The notes under the pieces: generated by a model
The model's input: only the letters and a program-made list of their open reading frames with translations
Databases searched by the model: none
What the model was told of the DNA's origin: nothing
In this document: piece after piece, positions 21,819 to 31,936 of the stretch
How the letters are laid out: the number at the start of each line of letters is the position of its first letter
Position numbering within the stretch: position 1 is the first letter of the stretch
From: Fomitopsis serialis
Lineage: Eukaryota; Basidiomycota; Agaricomycetes; Polyporales; Fomitopsidaceae
NCBI RefSeq assembly: GCF_022376445.1
Contig: NW_025955385.1
Coordinates: 1-33,356 of the forward strand
DNA: 33,356 nucleotides
Direction: 5' to 3'
Made by a program: the position numbers and the translations under genes

Positions 21819-22263
21819 TCATTCGCCCTGATCACCTGCATCGTTGTCTACAGCTTCAGCTTCAGCTTTACTCTCGGATTCGATGAGCCGCTCTAGAGCG
21901 ACCTTCGCGGCAGCAGCTCGCGCGGTCTGCTTGGAGAGCCCGGTTCCACGTCCATATTCCTGACCGTCAACTGCTCCCATTTTTAGCCATGACTTACTAC
22001 GCACGAGAAAGGGCAAAGACGTACTTTTGCAGACGCAAGTCCACGTGGGCTCATGTCGAGGGCCGATTGTAGATTCCTCCCAGCTCAGCAAATTGGCCTT
22101 GTTCTTCGTTTGCAGGTCTGCAGTCACGGAGTTAGCATTGCGGCGTTGACTTGACGAAGGAAAAAACCCGTGGCTCACGGTTGTTCAACGCAATGGTCCC
22201 CTCTGAACATCGTATGAGACAGGGGACGAAGCTCTTGGTGGATGTTCACTCACCGTTCGACAT
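21819..22263 (-). CDS. Single-domain dsRNA-binding (DRBM) mini-protein B
   Basis: Four exons in transcript order (22263-22254, 22202-22179, 22117-22025, 21970-21819) encode 92 residues. The first coding exon is only 10 nt (ATG TCG AAC G). The dsRBD is ALNNHLQTKNKANLLSW, EESTIGPRHEPTWTCVCKI, then DGQEYGRGTGLSKQTARAA-AAKVALERL, followed by an acidic tail (SESKAEAEAVDNDAGDQGE) that paralogue A lacks. The basic loop is weaker here (SKQTAR instead of SKRKSDAK). The LNNH|LQ and CK|I introns are in the same phase and place as in A, and the exon between them is 93 nt in both, so the two are paralogues. The region around 22304-22312 on the minus strand reads TATATATA, about 40 bp upstream of the ATG. 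Confidence 0.85.
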
Positions 22264-25200
22264 CCTGTGTCAGCTTGACGGAAGATGCTTCGGGATCCCT
22301 ACCATATATATAGACTTGACCATCCTCTGGCACCCTTTGAAGGCCTGTGCCCACAGCAACATGCGTGCATGACTCTCGGAGCTATCGACACTGCTCAAGG
22401 CAGTCGATACTGTGCTTGCTGAAGTAGGGCTTCATTAAACAGGCGCAGGTCGAAGGGTAGTCATGCGGTCTACCTGAGCCCTCGATCTGATATATGTCTG
22501 AGCTTCATCGTCGAGATTGAAGAACCGTTCGCCAAATCTGTCGCTCACCATCCAGGAGAACCAGTCGTGAAGCGGCCACTTCAAAGGTATGAGTCTGGGC
22601 TTTGGCATGTACCGACTCCACGATGCGATTCGGCATTCGTTTCCGGCTTGTATGACCGTGGGGACGCCTCGAAGAGGAGTCTCGCGGGTACCTGGCCGTC
22701 ATAACGTGGCGGCAATGTGTGATACCTTTCTGTCGACCCTACAGAAGGCGCGTGACGCGAAGAAGCAGAGCGGTTGACTGTGGAAACGCAGACACTGGAT
22801 CAGACTGGGTAACCAAAGGTATGCAATGTGGTATTTTATGAGCCGCTTACTTTTAGCAGAGCCCTGCGTCTGACACACGATGGCAGCATCGGCACAAATG
22901 GAGACGGATCGGAATGACCCTCAATTTCTGTGATCGCGGTTTGAATCATCTAAATGAAAGGACAAGGGCAAGCCATCTCCGTGTGGCAAAAGGCAGCATC
23001 TGCGGCGATTGAAAAAAATTTCATGAGTGGGAAGGGCGATCAGGGTAGATGCAGGAGCAACACACCACGAACACGCGTGGTCACAGTATCGATGCCGTAA
23101 TGACCTCTAGTCATTCCTTCGGCGGCGCTACGCTTTCGCTGTGCGCAAGCAGCGCTGTAGATACAAATGAAAAGCCTTCAAGGTAGAAAATCTTGCGACC
23201 AATGGACATCATCGCACAACCGGACATCGAAGATGAGGGTCATGACGGTTGCACGTCAAAAACCTTGTCTTAGGGTTCTAGTGATGAGACATAGTCAAGG
23301 TGGTAGCGAGAGCTTTTTAACCTCTGAATGGGCTTGAGAACTCACTCAAGAGGATATCTGAACGTATCCTGACTTCGAACGGATGCAAGATGCCGACGCA
23401 CCACTACGCAGTCAATGTGATTGGGGAGCATCAGGCGGCGAGGAAACAGGTGCAGTAGCACACGCCGAAGTCCATCCCAGGGAGAGTGGGATTTTACCAA
23501 TCGTAGCTGCCTCCGTACCATTGACCATGTACAGAGGAAGCGCGGCGTGTTGATTGAAACATGCTTATAATGTGACCATGGGCTAGGGAGGTCAGTTGAC
23601 AGTGTTACACGCCTCAGCGCACCCGGTCTTTGAATGTCAAAATACCATCGTGGCCTCGAAGGCTCTAACGGCACTCACCGCGGATCTGAAGCAGGACGGA
23701 GATGTCCGGGCAACCGCACCTACGTCTCCGTTTCCTTTTTCATTCACACCACCCCGGTCTGAAATAGTGCCCGTACCGACGTTGCGTCCGCACCACGTCA
23801 TTTGCCAATCTGTATCACAAATGAGCACACTTCGAGGGGGACGCGTAGGCAGTGACAGAAGTAAGCTTGAGCGCCGCGGTCGCCTGAAGGAAGCGAACCA
23901 GATCGCGAGGCAATTAGTAATTCTACGTCCGCTTTCCTGAGCATGTTTGACGAACCTGACAGTCATTTCCCGGACTCCTCGGCAGAGTCATACGCGCGTG
24001 CAGCCATAGCGTACCTCGCTCTTTAGGAAATACTTGAAAAATCTGCGGAATAGTCGGAGACCTCGAATTAGCGTGGTATATGCCCGATGGGTTGACTGAG
24101 TATAATCGAACGGTTTCATCTTCTCAGCGGATATGATGACCATTGACTCTACCCAGGCTATACGAGCTTCGTGCCCGATCGTGAACCGGTACCTTACATG
24201 GAGACCTATCAAGTGCTGCAACATTTGCCCTTAACGTGTCTCCAATTCGGATGCCGTTAGAACGATGCCATGGTACTTGATTAATTGATTGTTATGTGCG
24301 GACCTCCATCGCCCAGACAGCTGATGGATCGTTCCCAACTGCATTGTTGCGCAAAGCTTTAGCGCGGTAACGTCTTTGCGCGGATGATCCCTACAAAAGG
24401 ATTGTGAGTACGCCGTTCATAGACATGCGGATGCCGATGCGGGGTCCAAGGGCAAACATGGATAAGAGAGTTCAATAATTGTAGTCGCCGCAGGTGAAGC
24501 TTTGATCGATCATCCCGCGAGCCACGTACGCGGCAGAAGACCCGGCAATAACGGTGATTAAGAGTAGCATAGACAAATTTGGTGTACGTGACCTTCATCG
24601 AGAGGCTCACAGTGAGTGGCCGGAACTATGAGGTAGACATTCCGTGTAGGCGCACAGAAGAATTTGCATCGCTCGGAACAGACTAGCTCTGTTCCCGCCA
24701 TTCATCGATATACCGAGTCACCATCCGCGGGCTAAAGAGAGAGGCTGATGGAAATGTCCAAGCGGCCCTTGCAGCGGTTAATTTGTAATTTGTTGCTACT
24801 CCCGCACGCCGTAATATCCTGTGTCGGCGGCGAAACAATTGGGAGATATGAGTGCCGGCGCAAGTAACAAGGAGTCAGCGCACAGGCGTCACGCCCGAGA
24901 TGTACAAGCGGAACGGAAGGCGACGAGTCCAGCGCCTGCCTCCTCGAGGCAAGACCGCAGACGTCGTTTCTGAAATCGAAGCACTGCGCGCTATTAGGTT
25001 TTCGCGGTAGAAGTTGGAGATCTAAGACCTGCCACTAGGATGCTGCCCATCACCCGCAGGTCAAAGGATTTCGTATTGTGTACATTGCGTACTCGAGCAG
25101 TGTTAACGAGTAGGTGAATTACTCCTATACGCAGGGAACGTGCGGTGACCACTTTAGCTCAGAATTAACGGTTAAAATCGTTCTCACCGATGATAAGAGG

Positions 25201-26534
25201 CTACGATGCTTTCATTCGAGTGGGCGACTCGTAAGCGAAGAACACGACCAAGAATGGGAAACAAGCAAATGAAAACAAACATCTTGGAGCAGGTGTGGTA
25301 CGCACCATATAAAGTGTAATCGTCATGTTTGCTTCTGCACTCTGGTAGTATACTTGAGGGTATGACGTTGGCGTTGGTCTCTACAAGACCTCTGTCGTAG
25401 GATATGCATCGCGGCTGTCAGATGTGTTTGTGCATGCCAGACCTATAACATGCCGTGAACAATTTGTGTTAAACTCACGGCGGCCAGTCAGCGCGGGACG
25501 AATGGCAGTCCGCACACTCCACGATGCCGTTCATAGAAGTGTCGTCGACTGTCGCAGTCCTGTATCAAGGACCATTGTTGGGATGCCTGAGTTTCCAAAG
25601 CCATGTCAGTCAGCGGTATAATGGATATCCAGAGTCCACTGTACCTGGCTGGCGCTCGCCTTCTTAGACTGTCTGCCACCGCGTCCATGTTTCTGTCCTA
25701 TGGAATTTAGCACAACAACAGCTTCATGCAGACTCGCGACTTAACTCCACTAATCGAGAGCACGTTTGGACGTCGTTGACCGCCACGCCGGGGGTCCCGG
25801 ATGATGGGTTTATATTCGGTCACTACTTCGAAAAATGTCACATTCCGGCAGTAAGACCGGTTAAATGTGGGTATAACCACATCGACACGAAGATTGTTCG
25901 CTCTGGAACAGACCAACTTGAACTGCACGCGTACATGGCAATGCGCGTCCAAGCTTCAAGCCGTTCAAACTAGCTTCTGCGTGTACCTGCTTTCTTCGAG
26001 CTAGAATTGATCCTTGGCCCGTGGCAGACCTGACAGGAGCGATTCGTTACCGCAGAGCTCGAGGGCGGGATGGCCATGAACTTGAACGTTTAGGGGCGCC
26101 CAGAGAGCTCTGGCCGTGCGCCGGCTGGGGGTGTGGGAAAGCGGGCTGCATCCGGCAATGGCCGCCAGGCCCGAAGAGATGCGCCCATCAGCGCTGCAAG
26201 GGCCAGCGTGACGGTCGCCATCTTGCCTTTCCCCCTCCCATCCCCGTGGTGCGCAAGCCCCCCAAGCCGTTTCGGACGACGCTGGACTTGTAGCTGCCTC
26301 GCACACCGCCTGCGTGCCAGAGTCGCTGACGGACTTGTTCTTTCAGCGCTACAGCACAGGCGGCCTTCTCACGCAACCTTCCCATCAATTTCCGACTTCT
26401 CCTTCCCTCGTTCCCCCTTGCTCGTTGCGCGGTACGTCCCTTCTGACCTTGGGTTCAAAGCCAGTCGGATGCTGACGAGGGCACCCCTGCTACAGAACGA
26501 GTTTCCATCTTTCATCTCATAAAACTTAGGGATC
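22264..26534. other. 4.3-kb gene-poor region before the G-beta gene
   Basis: No ORF in this stretch exceeds about 130 residues and none carries motifs I know. The last 150 bp (26395-26530) are pyrimidine-rich (ttctccttccctcgttccccc) and are probably the G-beta leader and core promoter. No long terminal repeats, inverted repeats, reverse transcriptase or transposase words were seen. It may be decayed intergenic or old TE-derived DNA. Confidence 0.35.
22304..22312 (-). promoter_or_regulatory. TATA box of dsRBD mini-gene B
   Basis: Minus-strand CTATATATAT lies about 40 bp upstream of the 10-nt first coding exon. It predicts a very short 5' leader. Confidence 0.5.
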
Positions 26535-27788
26535 ATGGCGCAGTCACCGCAGAGCGATATCCAGGAGAGGATCGCGGCAGCCCGCCGCGAGGCTGAAAGC
26601 TTGAGGGAGAAGATCAGGGCAAGAAGAGAGTCTTCCGCTGACACCAGCCGTACGTCCTCCCGGTAATAGCCCTCGTTCAACGGCTCATTGCTTACAGTGC
26701 GAGCGATGGCTGCGGAGGTGCCTGCCTTGCCCCGCATCGTCATGCGCCCTCGTCGCGCCCTACGGGGTCACTTGGCCAAAATCTATGCTATGCACTGGGC
26801 TACCGATCGTCGACACCTCGTCTCTGCGTCCCAGGATGGAAAGCTGATCGTGTGGGACGCGTATACCACAAACAAGGTCCATGCGATTCCCCTCAGGTCC
26901 AGCTGGGTCATGACGTGTGCCTACTCTCCATCTGGCAACTATGTCGCGTGTGGTGGCCTCGACAACATCTGTTCGATCTACAACCTGCATTCCAAGGAGG
27001 GCAACAATGTGAAGGGCGCTCGCGAACTAAGCGCGCACTCTGGATACCTCAGCTGTTGCCGCTTCCTCAACGATCGCCAGATCGTGACGAGCTCGGGAGA
27101 TATGACCTGCATGTTGTGGGACATCGAAGCCGGTGTACGTGTCGTGGAGTTCAGCGACCATACGGGTGATGTTATGAGGTATGTATTATATGACCTGTGG
27201 GAACGCCATGTCTCAATGGCTGTGCAGTCTGTCCCTCGGTCCCAACCAGAACGTTTTGTGTCTGGCGCGTGTGATGCTACCGCGAAGCTTTGGGACATCC
27301 GAAGCGGTAAGGCCACCCAGACTTTCACTGGGCACGAGTCGGACATCAATGCCGTAAAGTGAGTCGCCTGTCTTTGGCACTTTCATTGCACCTCATTTTT
27401 CACTTCAGCTTCTTCCCCAATGGCGATGCCTTTGCCACTGGTTCAGATGACGCCTCGTGCCGTCTGTTCGACATTCGTGCTGACCGCGAGCTCAATTCAT
27501 TCACGCACGACAACATCCTTTGTGGTATCACATCCGTCGCCTTCTCTATCTCCGGACGAATCCTCTTCGGCGGGTACGATGATTGGACCTGCAACGTCTG
27601 GGATACGCTCAAGGGTGAACGCGTGGGTGTCTTGACCGGACACGAGAACCGCGTCAGCTGCTTGGGGGTCAGTGCAGATGGCATGGCACTTTGCACTGGT
27701 AGCTGGGACAGCACTCTCAGGGTAAGGAACCACTTTCTTCACAAGAGTCTTTCTAACACATTATATTGTATGTCAGGTTTGGGCATGA
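26535..27788 (+). CDS. gpb1: Heterotrimeric G-protein beta subunit (one frame break)
   Basis: Five exons (26535-26649, 26698-27178, 27228-27358, 27409-27721, 27777-27788) encode about 350 residues, the normal G-beta length. The N-terminal helix ([19 protein letters not shown]) is the G-gamma partner. It is followed by seven WD repeats: [33 protein letters not shown]-like [88 protein letters not shown] and [18 protein letters not shown], ending TLRVWA. The last coding exon is 12 nt. In exon 3 (131 nt; 132 expected) one base is missing near 27253-27258, where GPNQNVF must join VSGACD. Membrane-associated signalling in mating or cAMP pathways is the known family role. The break is probably a sequence error because everything else is intact. 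Confidence 0.92.
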
Positions 27789-28329
27789 TACCGTTTCTCG
27801 CCCACATGCATCCCGCCGTCTCTACTGCTGATACCATGACTTCGCGTTTCTGGATCGGTGTCTGCGCAGATTCATCGATATCCGTTTTCTTATATGGGTC
27901 AAGTTGTGCCTCACTTGCGCCTCGCATCGAGAACGCCACGAGTCTGTCCTTACGTGCTGTATCCTCGCTGTTCGCCAGTTTCACCCGGAGTGTTTATATT
28001 TCTTGTGGCATTCACTTATTACCTCATACTCGCCGTTCCTCTGTGTCCCTTGCTCGTCTCATAAGCCACCTGCTTCCCTATCCTTACAGCCGCATCGCGA
28101 ATGACAATACAGAATTTATGCTTAACGATTGGAGTGAGACGCTATACGCGTGTCTTGACAGACATTGTTGCACGTGACTCAGTTAAAGACGTGTCCAGCG
28201 CGACGCGTGCACGGTGCGCACTGCGCAATGCACATAAGTCTCCTACAAGCCAGGCCTCTCGTCTTGACATAATACCTTGCTGGCATTATCATCGCCTTTG
28301 TCTCATAGCTGTTGCACTGACGAGCCATT
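27789..28329. other. Intergenic, G-beta 3' end and golgin-like gene promoter
   Basis: This 541-bp stretch contains the G-beta 3' UTR and the promoter of the next gene. CACGTGAC at 28171-28178 (GTCACGTG on the minus strand) lies about 155 bp before the next start codon. Nothing else is recognised. Confidence 0.4.
28171..28178 (-). promoter_or_regulatory. GTCACGTG E-box
   Basis: This is the third copy of GTCACGTG in the window, again in a promoter region. It lies about 155 bp upstream of the coiled-coil protein gene. Confidence 0.35.
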
Positions 28330-31300
28330 ATGTCTGAGGATGACCGTGCAGCAAAGGCCGCTCGAGCACGAGCGTTGGTCCGTAACGCTCTACTCGACTG
28401 TCCCATTCATTATGTAGCTGAATCTTTCCGAACAGCTGAAGAAAAAGCAGCAGCAGAAGGCGGGGGGTGGGGGCTCAATTGCAAGTCCAACCGTTGCCTC
28501 GCCCGTTCTGCCTCCGTCGCGAACGTTGTCGCCGGCACCATCGCGAACATTCTCGCCGGCACCTTCTGAGATTTCTCTCGCGAATACCGAGGCCACCCTC
28601 ACCCATCCGGAGGACCACAAGGACGCACGAAGTGTGGGAGACCTGTAGGTACATAGGAGCATCGAAGTGGTTAACAGCCCGTCGTCTGGCATGTTGCTGA
28701 GAAAGCCTGCGTAGATTCACCAAAGGACAACTCGGCGATGGTGGTGACATCAGTTGGTTGTCAGGGCTGAATAGAGTTGACTCTCATCCGTCGGCGACCA
28801 TCGCCTCTCCTCAAATTCCCCCTCCTCCTCCTGCAACGCCTCAAAGTGCTCGTGGAGCTGGATCGACCGTCGTCAGCGGGCAGGACACCTTGCATGCTAG
28901 GATTGCCGAACAGAGCTCTACCATCTCTGCATTGGAGACAGAGAAGCGTGCTCTCGTGGACTTGGTGGAGCAGCTGAAAAGCACTGAGACCAGTGAGTGA
29001 ACCGGGTCCGATGTCTAGACTAGTACCTGACCCCTTGATCGAGACGCGCACCGCATGCAAGAGAAAGTGCTGGCGGAGAAGCAGAGTGTCATCTCTGTCC
29101 TGCAGTCTGACAAAGATCATTTGACCGCCTCACTTGAGAAGCTCCAGCACGTTGAAACCAGTGAGTACACAGAGTCAAGAATCGTTTCCAGTGCATAACG
29201 CGTCAGACAGATGCAAAACAGACGGAACGTCTGCTACATGAAGAGCGCCAGAATTCTGCCAAGTTCCAAAGCCGCATACAGCAACTGGAAACTGATATCG
29301 TTGCTCTATCAGCCAAGCTCAACGAGCGAGATACGGACATTGCCTCACTTCCTCACAAAATCAAGAGCTGGAGCGTGCAAACCAGCGCTTGCGCGAGCTC
29401 GAGCCGAGTGCGTCTTTCGCCCGGTGCGCGTGGCTCCTGGCTGACGCTCTGTAGAACTGCAGGTTGCGAATAAAGCTCTGGACGCTGAAAAGGGACGTTC
29501 AAAAGGTCTGGATGGACGCATACATGACCTGGAGACGACTCTTCAAGAGCACTACAGCCGCATGGCCGAGCAACAACAGACTATTACACTGTTGGTGTCC
29601 GAGAAGAACTCCTTGACGTCGTCGCTGGAAGAGCTCGAGGATGCGGACTCAAGTAAGTGCTGAAATCTCGTGGGCGATGACGCAGCCGAGCTGACTCCCG
29701 CGATGCTACAGAGCTGCGGGACACGGAGAGCGCACTTCAAGCGGAACGTGCTCGGGCACAGAAATTGCAAGAAACCGTGGCAAAGCTGCAGGACGAGAAC
29801 GACGAGTTCTCATCTAAGGTTACCGAATTGACTACATCCGAGGAGAATCTCGCGGATAAGAGCCGTGAGCAGGTACGCTGCCTTGCCGCCTGTTCATTTC
29901 CCGGAATAGTTGACAATCTGTGATACAGGAGCGCGAACTGCAGCTTCTCCATGGGACATTTAATGATCTACGTATTCAAGCGGAGCAAGCGGAGAGAAGA
30001 GTGCGGGAGCTGGAGGAGCAGATCGAAAGTGATGATCGCGCAGACCGGCTGGAGGCCACCTTGCAGAACACCCAGACCGGGCCGATGAATTGGAGTTCCA
30101 AGCTTTCAAGCTCCAGCAGGCAAGCACAGCTTTCATCGCTGATCAGTATACGTAACTGACATGGGGCTCGCAGGCGCATGGTACGCTCAAGGCTGAGCGG
30201 GATGAATTAGATTCGCGAATACGTCAGCGGGGGCAGGCAGAGGAGGACTGGCGAAACCGTCATGGCGAAGTCGAGAAGCAGCATGCAACGACGAAGGAGC
30301 AGCTCTCGGTCGTGAGCACCGAGCGCGATGACCTTCTGCAACAGAAGTCGACTTTGCAATCTAAGGTGCAAGAGAAGGAGTCCACAGTCGCGGACCTCGA
30401 GCGCAAGCTCGTCGATCTCGCTGCGCAGCTGAGCAATGGTGCTCGGCAACTGCAGCAAGTCCAGGCAGAACTCAGGAACGCGAACAAGCGTGCCGAGAGG
30501 CGGAGCGGATCCAGGGCGAGCTCCAGACGGAAGGCGTCGGGTTGATGCGTTCCTTGGACGAGATGCGGCCCAAGATCGTGGAGCTCACAGACGTGAAGCT
30601 CAATCTCAGCGAGGAGGTCGAGGCTTGAAGTCCGCCCTGCACAGTCGAGACGCTACCATAGCACAATTGGAGTCGAACCTGGACGAGTTGCGGAACGAGA
30701 AGGATGTGTTTCTCGTGAACGCAGGAGATTGCTCTTGCGCTAGAGAAGGAACGTTCATCCTCGCACACGAACAGCTCCGAGCTTCAGAAGGAGTCCGACA
30801 CCCTGCAAACGGATTGGAGGCCGAGCGCGCCATCGTCCGTAACCTGGAGGCCGAGCGCAACAACTTCCACCAAATGACCGAGCGCCATCTCGCCGAGCTA
30901 GACCAGCTCAGTCCTCGCTGCAGGAGCACATGGAGCAGGTCTCCGGCCTGCAGAGCGAGCTCGACGAGCGCGAGAGCGCGCAGCAGGAAGCGCACGAGTT
31001 CCTCGAGCACGCGCAGAACGAGATGGAGGCGCTGCGCGCGGAGCTCTCCGCGAAGGACCAGGAGCTCGAGCAGCTCCGCGTCGCGGCGTCGACGCCGATA
31101 TCCGCGCACCCGAACGCGCTCGACGCGGAGATGCTCAGCGCGATCAGGCAGCAGCACGCGCTCGAGCTCTCCGCGGCGCAGTCGCACATCCGTACGCTCG
31201 AGACGTCCGTCTTCGACGTCGAGCGCACGCGCACGCGCTGCAGCGCCACGTCACCGCGCTGGAGGACCAGCTCGCGCACCTGCGGCCGCCGTCGCGGGCG

Positions 31301-31693
31301 GCGCAGCGCTCGCCGATGCCGCCGCGCACGTCCAGCCGGCCCGCCGACTTCTCGGACGATCTGCGCCGTGCGTCCTTCGCCGCGCACAAGTCCGCGCACC
31401 CCGCGCCGACGCCGACCTCCGCGACGTTCGAGGGGCTCTCGCCGGAGGCGCAGCACAAGCGTCGTGTGAGCCTGAGCATGCTCAAGGCCCGCATCGAGAG
31501 CGAAGTCGCGGCGTCCGCCAAGCTCACTTCTCCGACGGTCAAGACAGCTGGCCTGCCGACGGTCGTCGAGTCAAGTGCCCCTCAGGCGAAGGCGACGGTT
31601 CCCCAGCACGTCGCCCCGCGCAAGCCGCAGTTCATGGACGATTCTCACATATTCTGGTGTCACTGTTGCCAGGGCGACTTAGTAATTCTCTAG
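28330..31693 (+). CDS. Golgin-like long coiled-coil protein (several frame breaks)
   Basis: Nine exons are visible: 28330-28377, 28418-28644, 28715-28992, 29044-29160, 29211-29407, 29455-29652, 29712-29872, 29929-30119 and 30174-31693, for roughly 900 residues. After MSEDDRAAKAARARALLNLS and a Ser/Pro-rich segment comes an almost continuous coiled coil (ARIAEQSSTISALETEKRAL, QELERANQRLRELEP, KLQDENDEFSSKVTEL, DLERKLVDLAAQL, QEHMEQVSGLQSELDERES). The tail has DDLRRASFAAHKSAHP and a short Cys/His-rich end, SHIFWCHCCQGDLVIL. Coding frame must shift near 29352, 30074, 30496, 30624, about 30720, 30813, 30911 and 31234; in six or more places one missing base restores the heptads. The intron 30120-30173 has a GC donor. 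A Golgi tether or vesicle-traffic role is suggested only by the architecture. Codon frames stay stop-free between breaks, which argues against an old pseudogene. Confidence 0.7.
28517..28564 (+). repeat. 24-nt tandem duplication in the golgin-like gene
   Basis: Two adjacent 24-nt units (tcgcgaacgttgtcgccggc... and tcgcgaacattctcgccggc...) differ at three or so bases and encode SRTLSPAP and SRTFSPAP. It is an in-frame internal duplication in the Ser/Pro-rich N-terminal part. Confidence 0.8.
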
Positions 31694-31936
31694 GGACCAT
31701 GTACGTAGCCAGAAGATGCAATGGTATGTGCGGACAGATGGATGATGCCAACGCGTGATATACATGACATGACGATATTGAGGAACAAGATCCAAGCAGG
31801 TCTGCATTCGTATTAGTCGCGCGCAGCGCGATGGGATTAGCTACTCTACGGTATCGAGTGATAACTGCGTACGTCCGAAGCGGGTATGTCCCAATAAGTG
31901 CGTATAGATGTCGTCTCGGAGATCGCGGCCCTTACA
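31694..31936. other. Short convergent intergenic region
   Basis: These 243 bp hold both 3' ends of the coiled-coil gene and the KLxxFxG gene. Nothing else is seen. Confidence 0.4.

Noticed and set aside
22589..22777. 62-residue plus-strand ORF downstream of dsRBD B
   Set aside because: Ends plausibly in KARDAKKQSG but has no family match, splice context or promoter support.
23596..23966. Overlapping 109-114-residue ORFs on both strands
   Set aside because: Opposite-strand open frames of similar size in non-repetitive DNA with no motifs; consistent with chance.
26001..26306. Possible small secreted protein on the minus strand (43 residues from an internal ATG)
   Set aside because: The hydrophobic start resembles a signal peptide but the ORF lies in the probable G-beta promoter and has no other support.
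30606..31456. Long antisense ORFs of 193 and 182 residues
   Set aside because: They are antisense shadows of heptad-repeat coding DNA with strong GC bias and carry no domain.
30436..31758. 440-residue plus-strand ORF rich in Arg/Ser
   Set aside because: It runs through several frame switches of the coiled-coil gene; its middle is low-complexity Arg/Ser from reading GC-rich coiled-coil codons out of frame.
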